Shown piece by piece: positions 49,135 through 59,658 of a DNA stretch of 64,000 bases (position 1 is its first letter; every line of letters starts with the position of its first letter). The notes beneath the pieces are model-generated. The model was not told where the DNA came from and ran no database searches. It was given only the letters and a program-made list of their open reading frames with translations. Source of the DNA: Burkholderia sp. PAMC 26561 (GTDB lineage: Bacteria > Pseudomonadota > Gammaproteobacteria > Burkholderiales > Burkholderiaceae). A program made the position numbers and the translations under genes. The stretch lies in NCBI RefSeq assembly GCF_001557535.2, contig NZ_CP014315.1, positions 558,001 through 622,000 of the forward strand, given 5' to 3'.

Positions 49135-50451
49135 TTATCGATTGACAATACTCTTGGGCATCGCCAGCGCCAAGAGACATCCTGCCAGCATGCAAATGCC
49201 GAACGTGATCAAACTGGCGCTCATGCTGTGCGTCGCGTCTTTCATCCAGCCGAGCACGTAGGTGCTCGCAAAACCGCCGAGGTTCGCAATCGAACATGCG
49301 AACGCGATGCCCGCCGCCGCAGCGGTGCCGCGCAGGAACGTGGACGGCAGGGCCCATACCACCGGCATGGCTGCGGCGACGCCGGCATTCGCAATCGACA
49401 ACAGGATCACGGTGATCGCCGTGCTGCCGCTGAAGAATGTGCTCGCGATCAAACCAAACGCCGTGCACGCAAACGGCACGACGATATGCCAGCGGCGTTC
49501 GCGATACTTGTCCGAACTCGCACCGGTCACGAGCATCATGATGACGGCGAGCGCATTCGGAATCGCGGTCAGCATGCCGATTTCCAGCGCGCTCTCGACG
49601 CCCGAATCGCGAATGATGCTGGGCATCCAGAAGCTGATGGCATACGTCCCGAGCAACACGCACAGATCGATGAGACCCAGCGCCCATACCTTCGGGTCCG
49701 TGAACGCGTCCCGCAGCCGATGCCCCTTGCCCGCATGCGATTCCTGCGCGAGATCGTGCTTCAGGCGGCGGCGTTCATCGTGATCGAGAAACTTGGCGGA
49801 CTCCACGGTATTGGGCAGATAAAAAAACACCAGCACCCCCAGCACGATGGACGGCAACGCTTCCAGGCCGAACAGCCACTGCCAGCCTTGCCAGCCGTGC
49901 ATGCCGTCGAAAAAGGTCAGGATCCATCCTGACAACGGGCCGCCAACCAGGCTCGACAACGGCAGCCCCATCATGAAGAGCGCGATGATCTTGCTGCGCC
50001 GTGCATCGGGGAACCAGTTCGTCAGATACAGCAGCACGCCCGGCAGGAAACCCGCTTCAGCCACGCCCAGCATGAAACGCAGTACGTAGAACTGGCCGGG
50101 CGTCTTCACGAACACGGTGAGGCCGGAGAGGATGCCCCACGTCACCATGATCCGCGCAATCCAGAGCTTCGCGCCGACTTTTTGCAGGATCAGGTTGCTC
50201 GGCACTTCGAACAGGATATAGCCGACAAAAAAGAGGCCGGCGCCGAGTCCGTAGACGGTATCGCTGAAATTGAGTGCATCGAGCATCTGCAGCTTTGCGA
50301 GGCCGACGTTCACGCGGTCCAGATACGCCGAGAAATAGCAGAGGCAGAAGAACGGTATGAGCCGCCAGGTGAGCTTCTTGTAAAGCATGCGTTCTGCCTG
50401 GGCGTCGGTGTGCAGCGAGCCGCGCGCAGTGTCCGTGATCGGGGTCGACAT
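49135..50451 (-). CDS. nicT: MFS transporter of the NicT/anion:cation symporter type
   Basis: Twelve-helix MFS protein of 438 residues. The N-terminal pattern ERMLYKKLTWRLIPFFCLCYFSAYLDRVNVG-like segment (short part: RLIPFFCLCYFSAYLDR) is typical of the ACS family that imports aromatic and heterocyclic acids. In P. putida, NicT is thought to import 6-hydroxynicotinate or nicotinate. Its placement inside the nic locus before the large hydroxylase subunit supports nicotinate-related uptake. It has its own 283-bp upstream region with a tandem repeat and a dyad. Confidence 0.82.
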   Translation of the reverse strand: MSTPITDTARGSLHTDAQAERMLYKKLTWRLIPFFCLCYFSAYLDRVNVGLAKLQMLDALNFSDTVYGLGAGLFFVGYILFEVPSNLILQKVGAKLWIARIMVTWGILSGLTVFVKTPGQFYVLRFMLGVAEAGFLPGVLLYLTNWFPDARRSKIIALFMMGLPLSSLVGGPLSGWILTFFDGMHGWQGWQWLFGLEALPSIVLGVLVFFYLPNTVESAKFLDHDERRRLKHDLAQESHAGKGHRLRDAFTDPKVWALGLIDLCVLLGTYAISFWMPSIIRDSGVESALEIGMLTAIPNALAVIMMLVTGASSDKYRERRWHIVVPFACTAFGLIASTFFSGSTAITVILLSIANAGVAAAMPVVWALPSTFLRGTAAAAGIAFACSIANLGGFASTYVLGWMKDATHSMSASLITFGICMLAGCLLALAMPKSIVNR

Positions 50452-50477
50452 GAGGTGTCTCCTGGGAAGCTTGCTTT

Positions 50478-50519
50478 AATGAGGTGCTGTGAATGAGGTG
50501 CTGTGAATGAGGTGCTGTT
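50478..50519. repeat. Three tandem copies of a 14-bp repeat upstream of nicT
   Basis: AATGAGGTGCTGTG is repeated at 50478-50491, 50492-50505 and 50506-50519 (the last base differs). It starts 27 bp before the nicT ATG, in its leader or promoter region. Likely a slippage product; could affect expression. Confidence 0.75.
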
Positions 50520-50599
50520 TAAAAGGTGCGATCGCGGGTGCGGCATGGGCGTCTCAGCGTCTACAAAGTTACGTAACCAAAATCCGAAAAGCAATATTT

Positions 50600-50621
50600 T
50601 TATAACAAAATATCGTTATAA
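50600..50621. promoter_or_regulatory. Palindromic site in the nicT upstream region
   Basis: TTATAAC (50600-50606) and GTTATAA (50615-50621) form a perfect 7-bp dyad with an 8-bp spacer in an AT-rich tract. It lies about 150 bp upstream of the nicT start. Probably a regulator site; it does not match the GTGTAC motif of the other nic promoters. Confidence 0.45.
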
Positions 50622-50659
50622 ATCAACGGGTTAAGTGTATTGCTTCAGACGTGCCGAAG

Positions 50660-50686
50660 CGTCCCGCGGGCTGTACCCGGGGGACG
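50660..50686. terminator. Hairpin downstream of nicF
   Basis: A stem of CGTCCC (50660-50665) with GGGACG (50681-50686) and inner CGGG with CCCG leaves a five-base loop. It lies about 50 bases after the nicF stop on the minus strand. No long U-tract follows, so it may only attenuate, separating nicE-D-X-F from nicT-nicB. Confidence 0.45.
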
Positions 50687-50734
50687 TTTCAAGGTGAAAT
50701 CAAGTTGATTCAGGCGGGCTTTCGCGTGCCTTTT

Positions 50735-51373
50735 CTAGCGGTTTTCGATGCTTGCAAATGCTTCGTCAAGCGTCATCACGGCGGCGTATTTCTGCTGCAT
50801 ATCGAAGAGATTTGCATCGTGCGGACCGATCGCGCGATCACCGACGCAATCCGAAATGACCAGCGGGCGGAAGCCGTGCGACATGGCATCGACCACACTG
50901 GCGCGCACGCATCCGCTCGTCACCGCACCCGCCACGATCAGCGTCTGGACCGCGCGTTGCGATAACCACGGCGCGAGTTGCGTGCCGAAGAACGCGGACG
51001 GTACGGTCTTGCGCACGACCAGTTCGCCGGCGGCGGGCGTGAGTTCCGGCACGATTGCGCTGTTCGGGTGATCTTCGGTCAGCGTCGCCATGCCCGGGAC
51101 TTTCAGGGAGAAGACGTTGTCGTCGCTGCCATCGGCGGCATAGACGATCCGGCTATGCGCAACCGGCCATTTATTGCGCCGCGCTGCCGCAAGCAAGTGC
51201 GTGGTACGTTCAATGGCCGGTGCAATGTTGCCGCCGCCGAAAGTCTTCGGGTCCGCGAAACCGACCACGAAGTCCACGATCAACAAGCCGATATTGCCTT
51301 TCACCGGCAATGGCGTGCCGAATCCCTGCTGCTTGTAGACGCCGGATTCCGCATGGCTCTGGATGTCGCTCAT
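50735..51373 (-). CDS. nicF: Maleamate amidohydrolase (isochorismatase family)
   Basis: Protein of 212 residues of the cysteine-hydrolase (isochorismatase-like) family. The triad is visible as Asp34 (LLIVDFVVGF), Lys122 (VVRKTVPSAF) and Cys155 (GAVTSGCVRAS), and the cis-peptide region precedes the Cys. It deamidates maleamate to maleate and ammonia, the fifth step of aerobic nicotinate degradation. It is the last gene of the nicE-nicD-nicX-nicF run. Confidence 0.88.
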   Translation of the reverse strand: MSDIQSHAESGVYKQQGFGTPLPVKGNIGLLIVDFVVGFADPKTFGGGNIAPAIERTTHLLAAARRNKWPVAHSRIVYAADGSDDNVFSLKVPGMATLTEDHPNSAIVPELTPAAGELVVRKTVPSAFFGTQLAPWLSQRAVQTLIVAGAVTSGCVRASVVDAMSHGFRPLVISDCVGDRAIGPHDANLFDMQQKYAAVMTLDEAFASIENR

Positions 51374-51398
51374 TCAATTGCTCCGATTCGAGATTGTG

Positions 51399-52433
51399 TT
51401 ATCGGTCCATCACCACGCCGTCGCGAACCACGGCTTCGCCGTCGAGCATCACATCGCAATGACGCAGCGGAATGTCGATGTGACACGTCGTGGTGCGCTT
51501 GCCGCCGGCTTCGTTGTTCGGCCCAAGAGAAAACAGGAAATTGCCTTCGAATGCACGCGCATCCATGCCGATGGTCGCCTCGCGGTCATAGAGCCCCAAC
51601 GTGGACCAGCGAGCGCGTGGCTGCAAACCCCAGCCAATATGCGAGATCGCATATCCTTCGGGATCGTTGAACGAAGCCATGTAGTCGCTGAGCAGGGCCG
51701 CGTCCACGCCACCATCGATGCGCGTTGCGTAACCATTCACAACAGTCAGCGTGATCGGATCGCTCACGTAGCGTTTTTGCGGCAGCAGGATGTCGCCGCG
51801 ATCGATCACGATCTGCCCGCTTGCCTGGCCTTCGTTCGGGAACGTCAGCACGAAACCGCTTGGCCAGTGGTCCCAGCGGCCGGGTTCATCGACGAAACCG
51901 TATTCGGAGATTGCCGGGAATTCGCCCAGCGGACACACCAGTTCCGTACCCGCTTTCGACTTCACCCGCATTTCCTTCGATACCGTGATCCGCGCAGCCG
52001 CAGCGCGCACGCGCGTTCGATCGGCCTCGGTCGGAATCATGCGCACGAGTACTTCAGGCGGTTCGACGGCGAGCAGGATCTTCGTGCCGGTCTTGAGGAT
52101 CTCGTGCTGCTCCGGCGAGAACAGCAGCGTCATCAGGTCGAGCACGAGATCGCTTTCCTTCAGCGCCGCAATGGCCGCGTGATTGCCGGTCAGCGGCGTG
52201 GTGCCGAGGTATGCGAGCGAATCGCGGCTCAGCGCCTTCTCGCCGTTCACCGGCAGCAGGTCGAGCCGGTTGACGATCGCGCCCATCGACTGCGTGGCGA
52301 TCAACGCGCTCGACAACGTCTGCGGATGCGTGGACGCGCTCGTGAGGACGGTGACGGTCTGGCCAGCCTGCAGCTTCGATAACGTCAGCACCTCTTTCCA
52401 CGCGGCAATCATTTCGTAATCGCTGATAGGCAT
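51399..52433 (-). CDS. nicX: 2,5-dihydroxypyridine 5,6-dioxygenase
   Basis: Protein of 344 residues of the NicX family of Fe(II)-dependent ring-cleaving dioxygenases. The iron ligands reported for P. putida NicX (two His and one Asp) correspond here to His265 (SHIGWG) and His318/Asp320 (TCHIDIP), at the same numbers. It opens 2,5-dihydroxypyridine to N-formylmaleamate in the cytoplasm. It sits between the nicD and nicF genes, with 21 and 25 bp gaps. Confidence 0.9.
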   Translation of the reverse strand: MPISDYEMIAAWKEVLTLSKLQAGQTVTVLTSASTHPQTLSSALIATQSMGAIVNRLDLLPVNGEKALSRDSLAYLGTTPLTGNHAAIAALKESDLVLDLMTLLFSPEQHEILKTGTKILLAVEPPEVLVRMIPTEADRTRVRAAAARITVSKEMRVKSKAGTELVCPLGEFPAISEYGFVDEPGRWDHWPSGFVLTFPNEGQASGQIVIDRGDILLPQKRYVSDPITLTVVNGYATRIDGGVDAALLSDYMASFNDPEGYAISHIGWGLQPRARWSTLGLYDREATIGMDARAFEGNFLFSLGPNNEAGGKRTTTCHIDIPLRHCDVMLDGEAVVRDGVVMDR

Positions 52434-52454
52434 GACAGTTCCTTTTTGGGTGAT

Positions 52455-53282
52455 CTATGCGAGCTTTGCGCCGAGGAAATCGCCGAATGCTTCGTAGAAG
52501 CCGGCTTCGTTGTCCCACGGAATCATGTGGCCGGCATCCGGCACGCGCGCGTGCAGCAAACCCGGCGCGAGCGCCTGCATTTCCTTCACGTCCTCGTCGA
52601 GCACCACGTCGCCGCGTGCGGCCGTGATCAGCAGCGACGGCACGCGCAGGAGCGGCAGGTCTGCATGGATGTCGTCGGTATGGAAACCTTCGAACGACGC
52701 AAGCATCGCGCGTTCGTCGCAGGTATGGAGCCATTGCGCGCGCACGCGGCGTTGTTCTTCGGTCCACGTCGGGCAGAAGGCGAGCATGCCTTCCGCGTCG
52801 ATGCCCTTGACCGCGAGGCGGATGGAATCGACGTACCACGGCAGTTTCGCCGGATACGCGCGGCGGCCGGGACCGGACACGGGCGGATCGACGAGAACCG
52901 TGCGCGTCAGGCCTTCCGGTGCGCTGCGAGCGGCGCGGATTGCGATGCGGGCGCCCATCGAATGGCCAACGAGCGCATAGTGTTCAAGGCCGAGCGCCTG
53001 AGCGAGCGCGATGACATCGGCGGCTTGTGCGTCGAGACTGTAGTCGAGCGTAGCCGTGGCCTCCGACAAACCCCGGCCGCGGACGTCGAGCACGTAGGTA
53101 TCGAACTGGCGGCCGAGCACTTCGCCGACGAAACCCCACGTCACCGCCGGGCTGGTGATGCCGGGGATCAGGATCACGGCAGGGCGGCCGGCGCGCACGC
53201 CGTCTGCACCCCCATAGCGCAGGAAATGCTGACGAATGCCGTTGGCATTGACGTTCGCGCCGTAAAGCAAAGTTGAGTCCAT
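52455..53282 (-). CDS. nicD: N-formylmaleamate deformylase (alpha/beta hydrolase)
   Basis: Protein of 275 residues. The catalytic Ser108 (LVGHSMGAR), Asp132 (VLVDPPV) and His252 (DAGHMIPW) all sit seven residues later than the triad known in P. putida NicD. The ATG at 53282 follows AAGGACTCC; an upstream in-frame ATG at 53315 is possible, and the open frame's longer extension is not coding. It removes the formyl group from N-formylmaleamate, giving maleamate and formate. Confidence 0.88.
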   Translation of the reverse strand: MDSTLLYGANVNANGIRQHFLRYGGADGVRAGRPAVILIPGITSPAVTWGFVGEVLGRQFDTYVLDVRGRGLSEATATLDYSLDAQAADVIALAQALGLEHYALVGHSMGARIAIRAARSAPEGLTRTVLVDPPVSGPGRRAYPAKLPWYVDSIRLAVKGIDAEGMLAFCPTWTEEQRRVRAQWLHTCDERAMLASFEGFHTDDIHADLPLLRVPSLLITAARGDVVLDEDVKEMQALAPGLLHARVPDAGHMIPWDNEAGFYEAFGDFLGAKLA

Positions 53283-53335
53283 CGCGGAGTCCTTGGATGA
53301 GTCGAGAGCTTGCATCGGAAGGTTCGACAGCGCGA

Positions 53336-54088
53336 TCAATATGCGCCCGACAGCAGCGCGCCCGCGCCCGGCACGACGCGCTCGAGATCGAGTTCGCGCA
53401 GCATGGCGTAGGTCGTCGCGATCGCGGCGGTGATGACCGGCTTGCCTGTCATGGCTTCGACTTGCGGCACCGCGGCAAGCGACGGCATTTGCACACACGC
53501 CGACAGTACGATTGCATCGACGTCCTTGTAGTTCAGCGTCTTCACGATTTCCGGCAAGAGGCGCGGGTCGTGACGGCCAACGTCCAGATTGTCGGGAATT
53601 TCGAGCGCACGGTAATCGACGACTTCAAACCCTTCCGAGCGGATGTAATCCACCACGAGCTCGGTCAGCGGCTTCATGTAAGGCGCAACCACCACAATAC
53701 GCTTCGCCTTGATGACCTTCAGCGCGTCGACCAGCGCACCCGCGCTCGTGATGACCGGCGCGGAACCGCCGTTTTCGACCGTACGTTCGTGCAGCCGCTT
53801 TTGAGAGACGCGGTGATACCCATGGCCCATCGCCATGATTGCAACGAGGCATGCATATCCCAGCACGTCGACGCGTGCGTCGCTGAGTTCGAGCGCGCAG
53901 CGGTCCGATTCCGCATCCATGGCCGCAAGCTCCTCCTTCACCACTTTCTTCATGCGCATGCGGCTCGAATGGAAAGTGAAGCGCTCCGGGCGGATGGTCT
54001 GCCGCGCGAGCAGCATGGCCGGAATCTCGGTTTCCATTGTTGTATTCGAACTCGGCACGATCTGGCCGATGCGGAAGTTTTTGGTCAT
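53336..54088 (-). CDS. nicE: Maleate cis-trans isomerase
   Basis: Protein of 250 residues in the Asp/Glu racemase superfamily, the same length as NicE of P. putida. The two catalytic cysteines are Cys80 (LGYACLVAIMAMG) and Cys198 (VLSACVQMPS). It converts maleate to fumarate, feeding the TCA cycle. It is the first gene of the leftward operon. The start at 54088 (MTKNFRIGQI) is preferred to 54118. It shares the divergent promoter region with nicC. Confidence 0.9.
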   Translation of the reverse strand: MTKNFRIGQIVPSSNTTMETEIPAMLLARQTIRPERFTFHSSRMRMKKVVKEELAAMDAESDRCALELSDARVDVLGYACLVAIMAMGHGYHRVSQKRLHERTVENGGSAPVITSAGALVDALKVIKAKRIVVVAPYMKPLTELVVDYIRSEGFEVVDYRALEIPDNLDVGRHDPRLLPEIVKTLNYKDVDAIVLSACVQMPSLAAVPQVEAMTGKPVITAAIATTYAMLRELDLERVVPGAGALLSGAY

Positions 54089-55542
<1,454 letters not shown>

Positions 55543-55560
55543 TACTGATAAACGTCAAAC

Positions 55561-56073
55561 ATGAGCGTGTCCGCATCTGCATCATCGGCCTCCGAATCCA
55601 TGACGCTCAGTGTCAATGGTTCATCGCGTACGCTCGAAGGCGTGACGCGTGACACGCCCTTGCTTTATGTCTTGCGCAACGACTTCGAGCTGAACGGTCC
55701 GAAGTATGGCTGCGGCCTCGGGCAGTGCGGCGCATGCACGGTGCTGCTCGACGGCGGTGCGGCGCGTTCGTGCGTGGTGCCGGTCGCGGCGGCTATCGGA
55801 CGGGAAACGGTCACGCTCGAAGGGCTCGGCACGCTGGATGCGTTGCATCCGATCCAGCGCGCTTTTATCGATGAACAAGCCGCGCAATGCGGCTACTGTC
55901 TCAACGGCATGATCATGAGCACGAAGGCGCTGCTCGATCGCGATCCCGAACCCGATGACGCCGCGATTCGTGATGCGTTGCGCTTCAACCTGTGCCGCTG
56001 CGGTACGCATATCGAGATCATGAAGGCCGTGCATCGCGCGGTCGAGTATTTGAAACGCGAAGAAGGGCGCTGA
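55561..56073 (+). CDS. nicA: Nicotinate hydroxylase small subunit, 2x[2Fe-2S]
   Basis: Protein of 170 residues. The plant-type cluster is formed by Cys51, 56, 59 and 71 and the second by Cys110, 113, 145 and 147 (CGYC...CRCGTH), the standard xanthine-oxidase-family small subunit. An internal ATG at 55600 (MTLSVNGSS) would give 157 residues, equal to the P. putida protein, so the first 13 residues may not be coding; neither start has a strong ribosome site. It transfers electrons from the molybdopterin subunit to the cytochrome. The fusion gene follows after 30 bp. Confidence 0.9.
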   Translation: MSVSASASSASESMTLSVNGSSRTLEGVTRDTPLLYVLRNDFELNGPKYGCGLGQCGACTVLLDGGAARSCVVPVAAAIGRETVTLEGLGTLDALHPIQRAFIDEQAAQCGYCLNGMIMSTKALLDRDPEPDDAAIRDALRFNLCRCGTHIEIMKAVHRAVEYLKREEGR

Positions 56074-56103
56074 TCCAATGACGCGTGTAACGGACCTCCT
56101 GTA

Positions 56104-58800
56104 ATGGACCTCATGCACGAACGGGATTCCGGCCGACCCGTGCTGCTGCCCGAGTCGATGCTCTATGCATGCGTGCTGGTGGACGTCGACCCGGCGTTGC
56201 TGCAGCGTGCTGCTGCGCTGCAAATGGAAAGCGTGCGCTGGGTTCACGCGGGGAACGTGGCTGCGTTTGTTGCGGCCCGTCTTGAACTTGCGTGCGATGC
56301 CGCGCGGCGCGTGGTTGATCATACGGGCGCCGATGCGTCGCTGCCCGTGCCGCACTCCGGCCTGCAGCAGGAAGCGCATTACGTCTGGCCGCTTTCTCCG
56401 GACACGTTCACGCCATGCGAGGCGATCGCACGCTTTGACGGCGACTTCATCTCCTTATGGACGAGCACCCCGCCAGGCGCAGATCTGCTCGCGAAGCTCG
56501 TCAGCGCGACGGGGTTTTCCGCTGAGCGCTTCGAGTTCCATCCGCTCCATACAGCGACCGATTCAACGCTCGCCGCAATCGCCGCCGTGGTGCTGATTAA
56601 AGAACTCGGCGGCGCAGTGTGTGTCGGCGGATATATGTCGGCGTCGCTCGTGCGCGAGGCGACATTTTCCGTCGCGGCTTCATTGGACAGCGAAGGTGCG
56701 CTGCTCGATTGGCAATACATTGCGCGAACGCCCGGTGTTTCCGGTGACGAAGCCGCTGCACGAGATCCAGGCCCGTATGTGTCACGCCGTTCGAAATTAC
56801 TGATCGACGATCCCGCCAAACTCATTCCTGACGCGGCGCATGCCTTTGCGCGTGAATCGTTCATCGATGAAATCGCGCGTGAGAACAACCGCGATCCCGT
56901 GTCGTTCCGGCTCGATCACCTTGATCCGGTGGAATACGACGGCGCACGCGAGCTGATCAATACAGTCGCGGAACGTGCGGCGTGGGGTGGCGAGCCGAAG
57001 TATTCGACTAGTGGAATAGCGCACGGCCGCGGTTTCGCTTTCGATGAACACAAGAGCAACGCGGTAACGCCAGCGTATTCGGCGTGGATTGTCGATCTTG
57101 ATGTCAATCGCGCGACCGGCGACGTAGCGGTCAAGCGCGTGGTGGCGGGGCGTGCGAGCGGTCGCAGACGCTTGGGCAGCATGAGCGGCGTTCCGGTGTG
57201 GCTGATTGCGGCGGCGGCATCGCGTGCGCTCGGTCTGCAGCTCAGCGCGCGGCCATCGCACGACGAAACGCCCGGCGCTCAGGCTGTATCGCATGATCTG
57301 GCGGTGGCCGCCGCCGCGGATGTGCCTGCCGGGATTGCCATCGAAAGCATCGATGCATCGCCGGCCGCTGCGGCTATCGCCAATGCGCTCTTCGATGCAA
57401 CCGGCGTACGCTTTCGCGCGCCGCCCTTCACGCCGGAACGCGTGCGTGCGGCGCTGGATGGATCGGAAGCGTCAATGGTCGGGGCACCGGTTGGCGTACC
57501 AAAGCGCGGCAAACGCTCGCTGAAGGCGTTGCTCGCGGCCGGCAGCCTTGGCGGCGTGATCGGCCTCGCATGCACGCTATGGCCGTTACGGGCGTCGATA
57601 GAACCCATCGCGCGCCCGTTGGCCTCCACCTGGTCCGAGGCCACCATCGCGCGTGGCCGCCAGATTGCCGAGTTCGGCGATTGCGCCGTCTGCCACACCG
57701 CGCCCGGCGGCGCCGTCAACGCGGGTGGCCTAGGGCTTGAAACGCCGTTCGGCCTGGTCTATACGACCAACCTCACGCCTGACCCGAAGACGGGCATCGG
57801 CAACTGGTCCTTCGCTGCGTTCGACCGCGCGATGCGCCAGGGCATTTCGCGCGATGGCCACCATCTCTACCCCGCGTTCCCGTACACCGCCTTCACGAAG
57901 ATGAGCGAAGCCGACATGACCGCGCTGTACGCCTATCTCATGTCGCAGCCGGCCGTCGAACATGCGCCGCCGCAAACGCGCTTGCCGTTCCCGCTGAACC
58001 AGCGCGCGCTGGTCGCGGGCTGGAATGCGTTGTACCTGAAGCAGGGCGAATTCAAGCCGGACCCCACGCGTTCGGCGCAATGGAACCGCGGGCAATATCT
58101 CGTCGATGGCGCCGGCCACTGCAGCGCATGCCATTCGCCGCGCAACGCACTCGGCGCGGAAAAAGGCGGACGCTTGTACATGACGGGCGGCAGCGCGGAG
58201 GGCTGGGTTGCACCTTCGCTGGTCGGCAACTCGAAAGCGCCCGTCAAGTGGACCGAACAGGCGCTCTACGATTACCTGAAGACCGGTTTTTCGCACGAGC
58301 ACGGTGTCGCCGCCGGACCGATGGCGCCGGTCGTCGCGAGTTTGTCGACACTGCCCGAAGCCGACGTCCGTGCGATGGCGCATTACGTGGCGTCGTTATC
58401 GGCTACGGCGGAAGTCGCGAAACCGGTGGCAGTCGCGCAAGCCAAACCGGACGCCATCACCCTGCAAGCTCTCGACAGCGGCCGTCGCATTTTCGATGGC
58501 GCGTGCGCCGTATGCCATGCGGCTACCGGCGGTGTCGGCAACTTCGGTGTGCGACCGTTGCTGGCGCTCAATACAAGTGTGAGCGAAGCTACGCCCGACA
58601 ACTTGCTGAAGGTCATCCAGAACGGCATCGACGCCCCCGCCACCGATGCGCTCGGCTACATGCCCGGCTTCAGGGACTCCTTCGATGACCGGCAGATGGC
58701 CGACCTCGTGACGTATATCCGCGCCACTTTTGCGCCGAACGAAGCGCCGTGGAAGGGCTTGGCGCAGGTGTCGGCGCGGGTGCGCAAACATGCGCATTGA
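56104..58800 (+). CDS. Shortened molybdopterin-like domain fused to tri-haem cytochrome c (NicB paralogue)
   Basis: Protein of 898 residues. Residues 1 to about 460 are a paralogue of the C-terminal two thirds of the molybdopterin subunit at 46853-49111, sharing AAAIANALFDATGVRF, SAWIVDL and the FIDE..DP..FRL..L stretch. It lacks the N-terminal about 215 residues, and the cofactor segments corresponding to GCYGRNCADDVA and QDTGTVVNSDG are not preserved. A hydrophobic segment lies at about 475-496, then three haem motifs CAVCH (527), CSACH (673) and CAVCH (801). The C-terminal half matches the cytochrome c part of P. putida NicB. It is probably the membrane-bound electron acceptor; the N-terminal part may serve only as a docking module. 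Confidence 0.85.
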   Translation: MDLMHERDSGRPVLLPESMLYACVLVDVDPALLQRAAALQMESVRWVHAGNVAAFVAARLELACDAARRVVDHTGADASLPVPHSGLQQEAHYVWPLSPDTFTPCEAIARFDGDFISLWTSTPPGADLLAKLVSATGFSAERFEFHPLHTATDSTLAAIAAVVLIKELGGAVCVGGYMSASLVREATFSVAASLDSEGALLDWQYIARTPGVSGDEAAARDPGPYVSRRSKLLIDDPAKLIPDAAHAFARESFIDEIARENNRDPVSFRLDHLDPVEYDGARELINTVAERAAWGGEPKYSTSGIAHGRGFAFDEHKSNAVTPAYSAWIVDLDVNRATGDVAVKRVVAGRASGRRRLGSMSGVPVWLIAAAASRALGLQLSARPSHDETPGAQAVSHDLAVAAAADVPAGIAIESIDASPAAAAIANALFDATGVRFRAPPFTPERVRAALDGSEASMVGAPVGVPKRGKRSLKALLAAGSLGGVIGLACTLWPLRASIEPIARPLASTWSEATIARGRQIAEFGDCAVCHTAPGGAVNAGGLGLETPFGLVYTTNLTPDPKTGIGNWSFAAFDRAMRQGISRDGHHLYPAFPYTAFTKMSEADMTALYAYLMSQPAVEHAPPQTRLPFPLNQRALVAGWNALYLKQGEFKPDPTRSAQWNRGQYLVDGAGHCSACHSPRNALGAEKGGRLYMTGGSAEGWVAPSLVGNSKAPVKWTEQALYDYLKTGFSHEHGVAAGPMAPVVASLSTLPEADVRAMAHYVASLSATAEVAKPVAVAQAKPDAITLQALDSGRRIFDGACAVCHAATGGVGNFGVRPLLALNTSVSEATPDNLLKVIQNGIDAPATDALGYMPGFRDSFDDRQMADLVTYIRATFAPNEAPWKGLAQVSARVRKHAH

Positions 58801-59269
58801 CCCTCCGACGCGTTCCTCCGATACCTCGCAACCTCCCTCGCCCCAATATGAAGTATCGGAGCAGATCGGGCATCTGCTGCGCAAGGCTTATCAGCGGCAT
58901 CTGTTCATCTTCGGGCGAAGTATCGACGACCCGCAACTGACCGCCGTGCAGTTTGCCGTGTTGAGCGCGAGCCGTAAGCTCGGGCCATCGTCCATGAGCG
59001 ACCTGGGCAAGGCGACCGCAATCGATGCGGCCACGGTACGCGGCATTATCGAACGTTTGAGGGCGCGCGATCTGATCGAGTTGCGCACCAATCGCGATGA
59101 CCGGCGCAAGGTCACCGTGCAATTGACGCAGGCGGGCGAAGAACTGGTCGAGGGCGTAACGCCGGTTGCGCGGCGCATCAGTGAGCTGACCATGAGCGAT
59201 CTCAACGACGCCGAACGCGTGGCCGTCCTGTATCTGCTGCGCAAACTGAGTGCGGTCGAGAGCGACTGA
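58790..59269 (+). CDS. nicR: MarR-family regulator (NicR-like), copy 2
   Basis: Protein of 159 residues, with the MarR core EQIGHLLRKAYQRH, LTAVQFAVLSASRKLG, KATAIDAATVRGIIERLRAR and the wing NRDDRRKVTVQLTQAG. It is paralogous to the MarR gene at 46350-46856. The ATG at 58790 overlaps the end of the cytochrome fusion gene by 11 bp, so it is co-translated with the nic operon. The likely ligand is a pathway intermediate such as 6-hydroxynicotinate, as for NicR, but this is inference. Confidence 0.85.
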   Translation: MRIDPPTRSSDTSQPPSPQYEVSEQIGHLLRKAYQRHLFIFGRSIDDPQLTAVQFAVLSASRKLGPSSMSDLGKATAIDAATVRGIIERLRARDLIELRTNRDDRRKVTVQLTQAGEELVEGVTPVARRISELTMSDLNDAERVAVLYLLRKLSAVESD

Positions 59270-59658
59270 TATCGCTGCAAGATTCATAAAACCACTGCGG
59301 GCAAAGCCACTGCTTCTTATAATTGCATCCTGTCCGCATGCCAGGCAGAGGTGGCTCGCGGCATTGCACCAATAGCGGGACCTTCGCACCGCAAAAGAGA
59401 TTGTGGTGTGTACGCTGGGTTTTAAAGGTGCAATGCGGTGCGGTGCCTTGCTTGCATGTCAGCGAACCGTCAGGCTTAAGGTCCTTCTGCATAGCGACAA
59501 AAGGCCAAAATACCTAGTACAAGTCACTAGCTGTAAAACAGGCATACTCATTGCATAGAAGACTAGAATTAGAGTGTGTACATGAGTTGATGAGTTGATC
59601 CAGCGCTGCGCAGGACAGGCGCCGTCTTCCTGATCAAAACCAAGCGATAGAGGCGTCG
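59270..59658. promoter_or_regulatory. Upstream region of the liv-type operon with GTGTAC sites
   Basis: Gene-free 389 bp. It contains GTGTACGC at 59408-59415 and GTGTACAT at 59576-59583, weaker versions of the nic sites (the first shares GTGTACGCT with the site at 46330), and a 5-bp dyad CTAGT/ACTAG at 59514-59530. It probably holds the promoter of the liv-type transporter genes. Confidence 0.5.

Noticed and set aside
48029..49261. 410-residue plus-strand frame opposite the molybdopterin subunit
   Set aside because: Shadow with no domain; the opposite strand has the complete xanthine-oxidase-family motifs.
49112..49687. N-terminal extension of the molybdopterin subunit frame
   Set aside because: It lies within the nicT gene on the same strand in another frame and is Arg/His-rich; the ATG at 49111 gives the normal family start.
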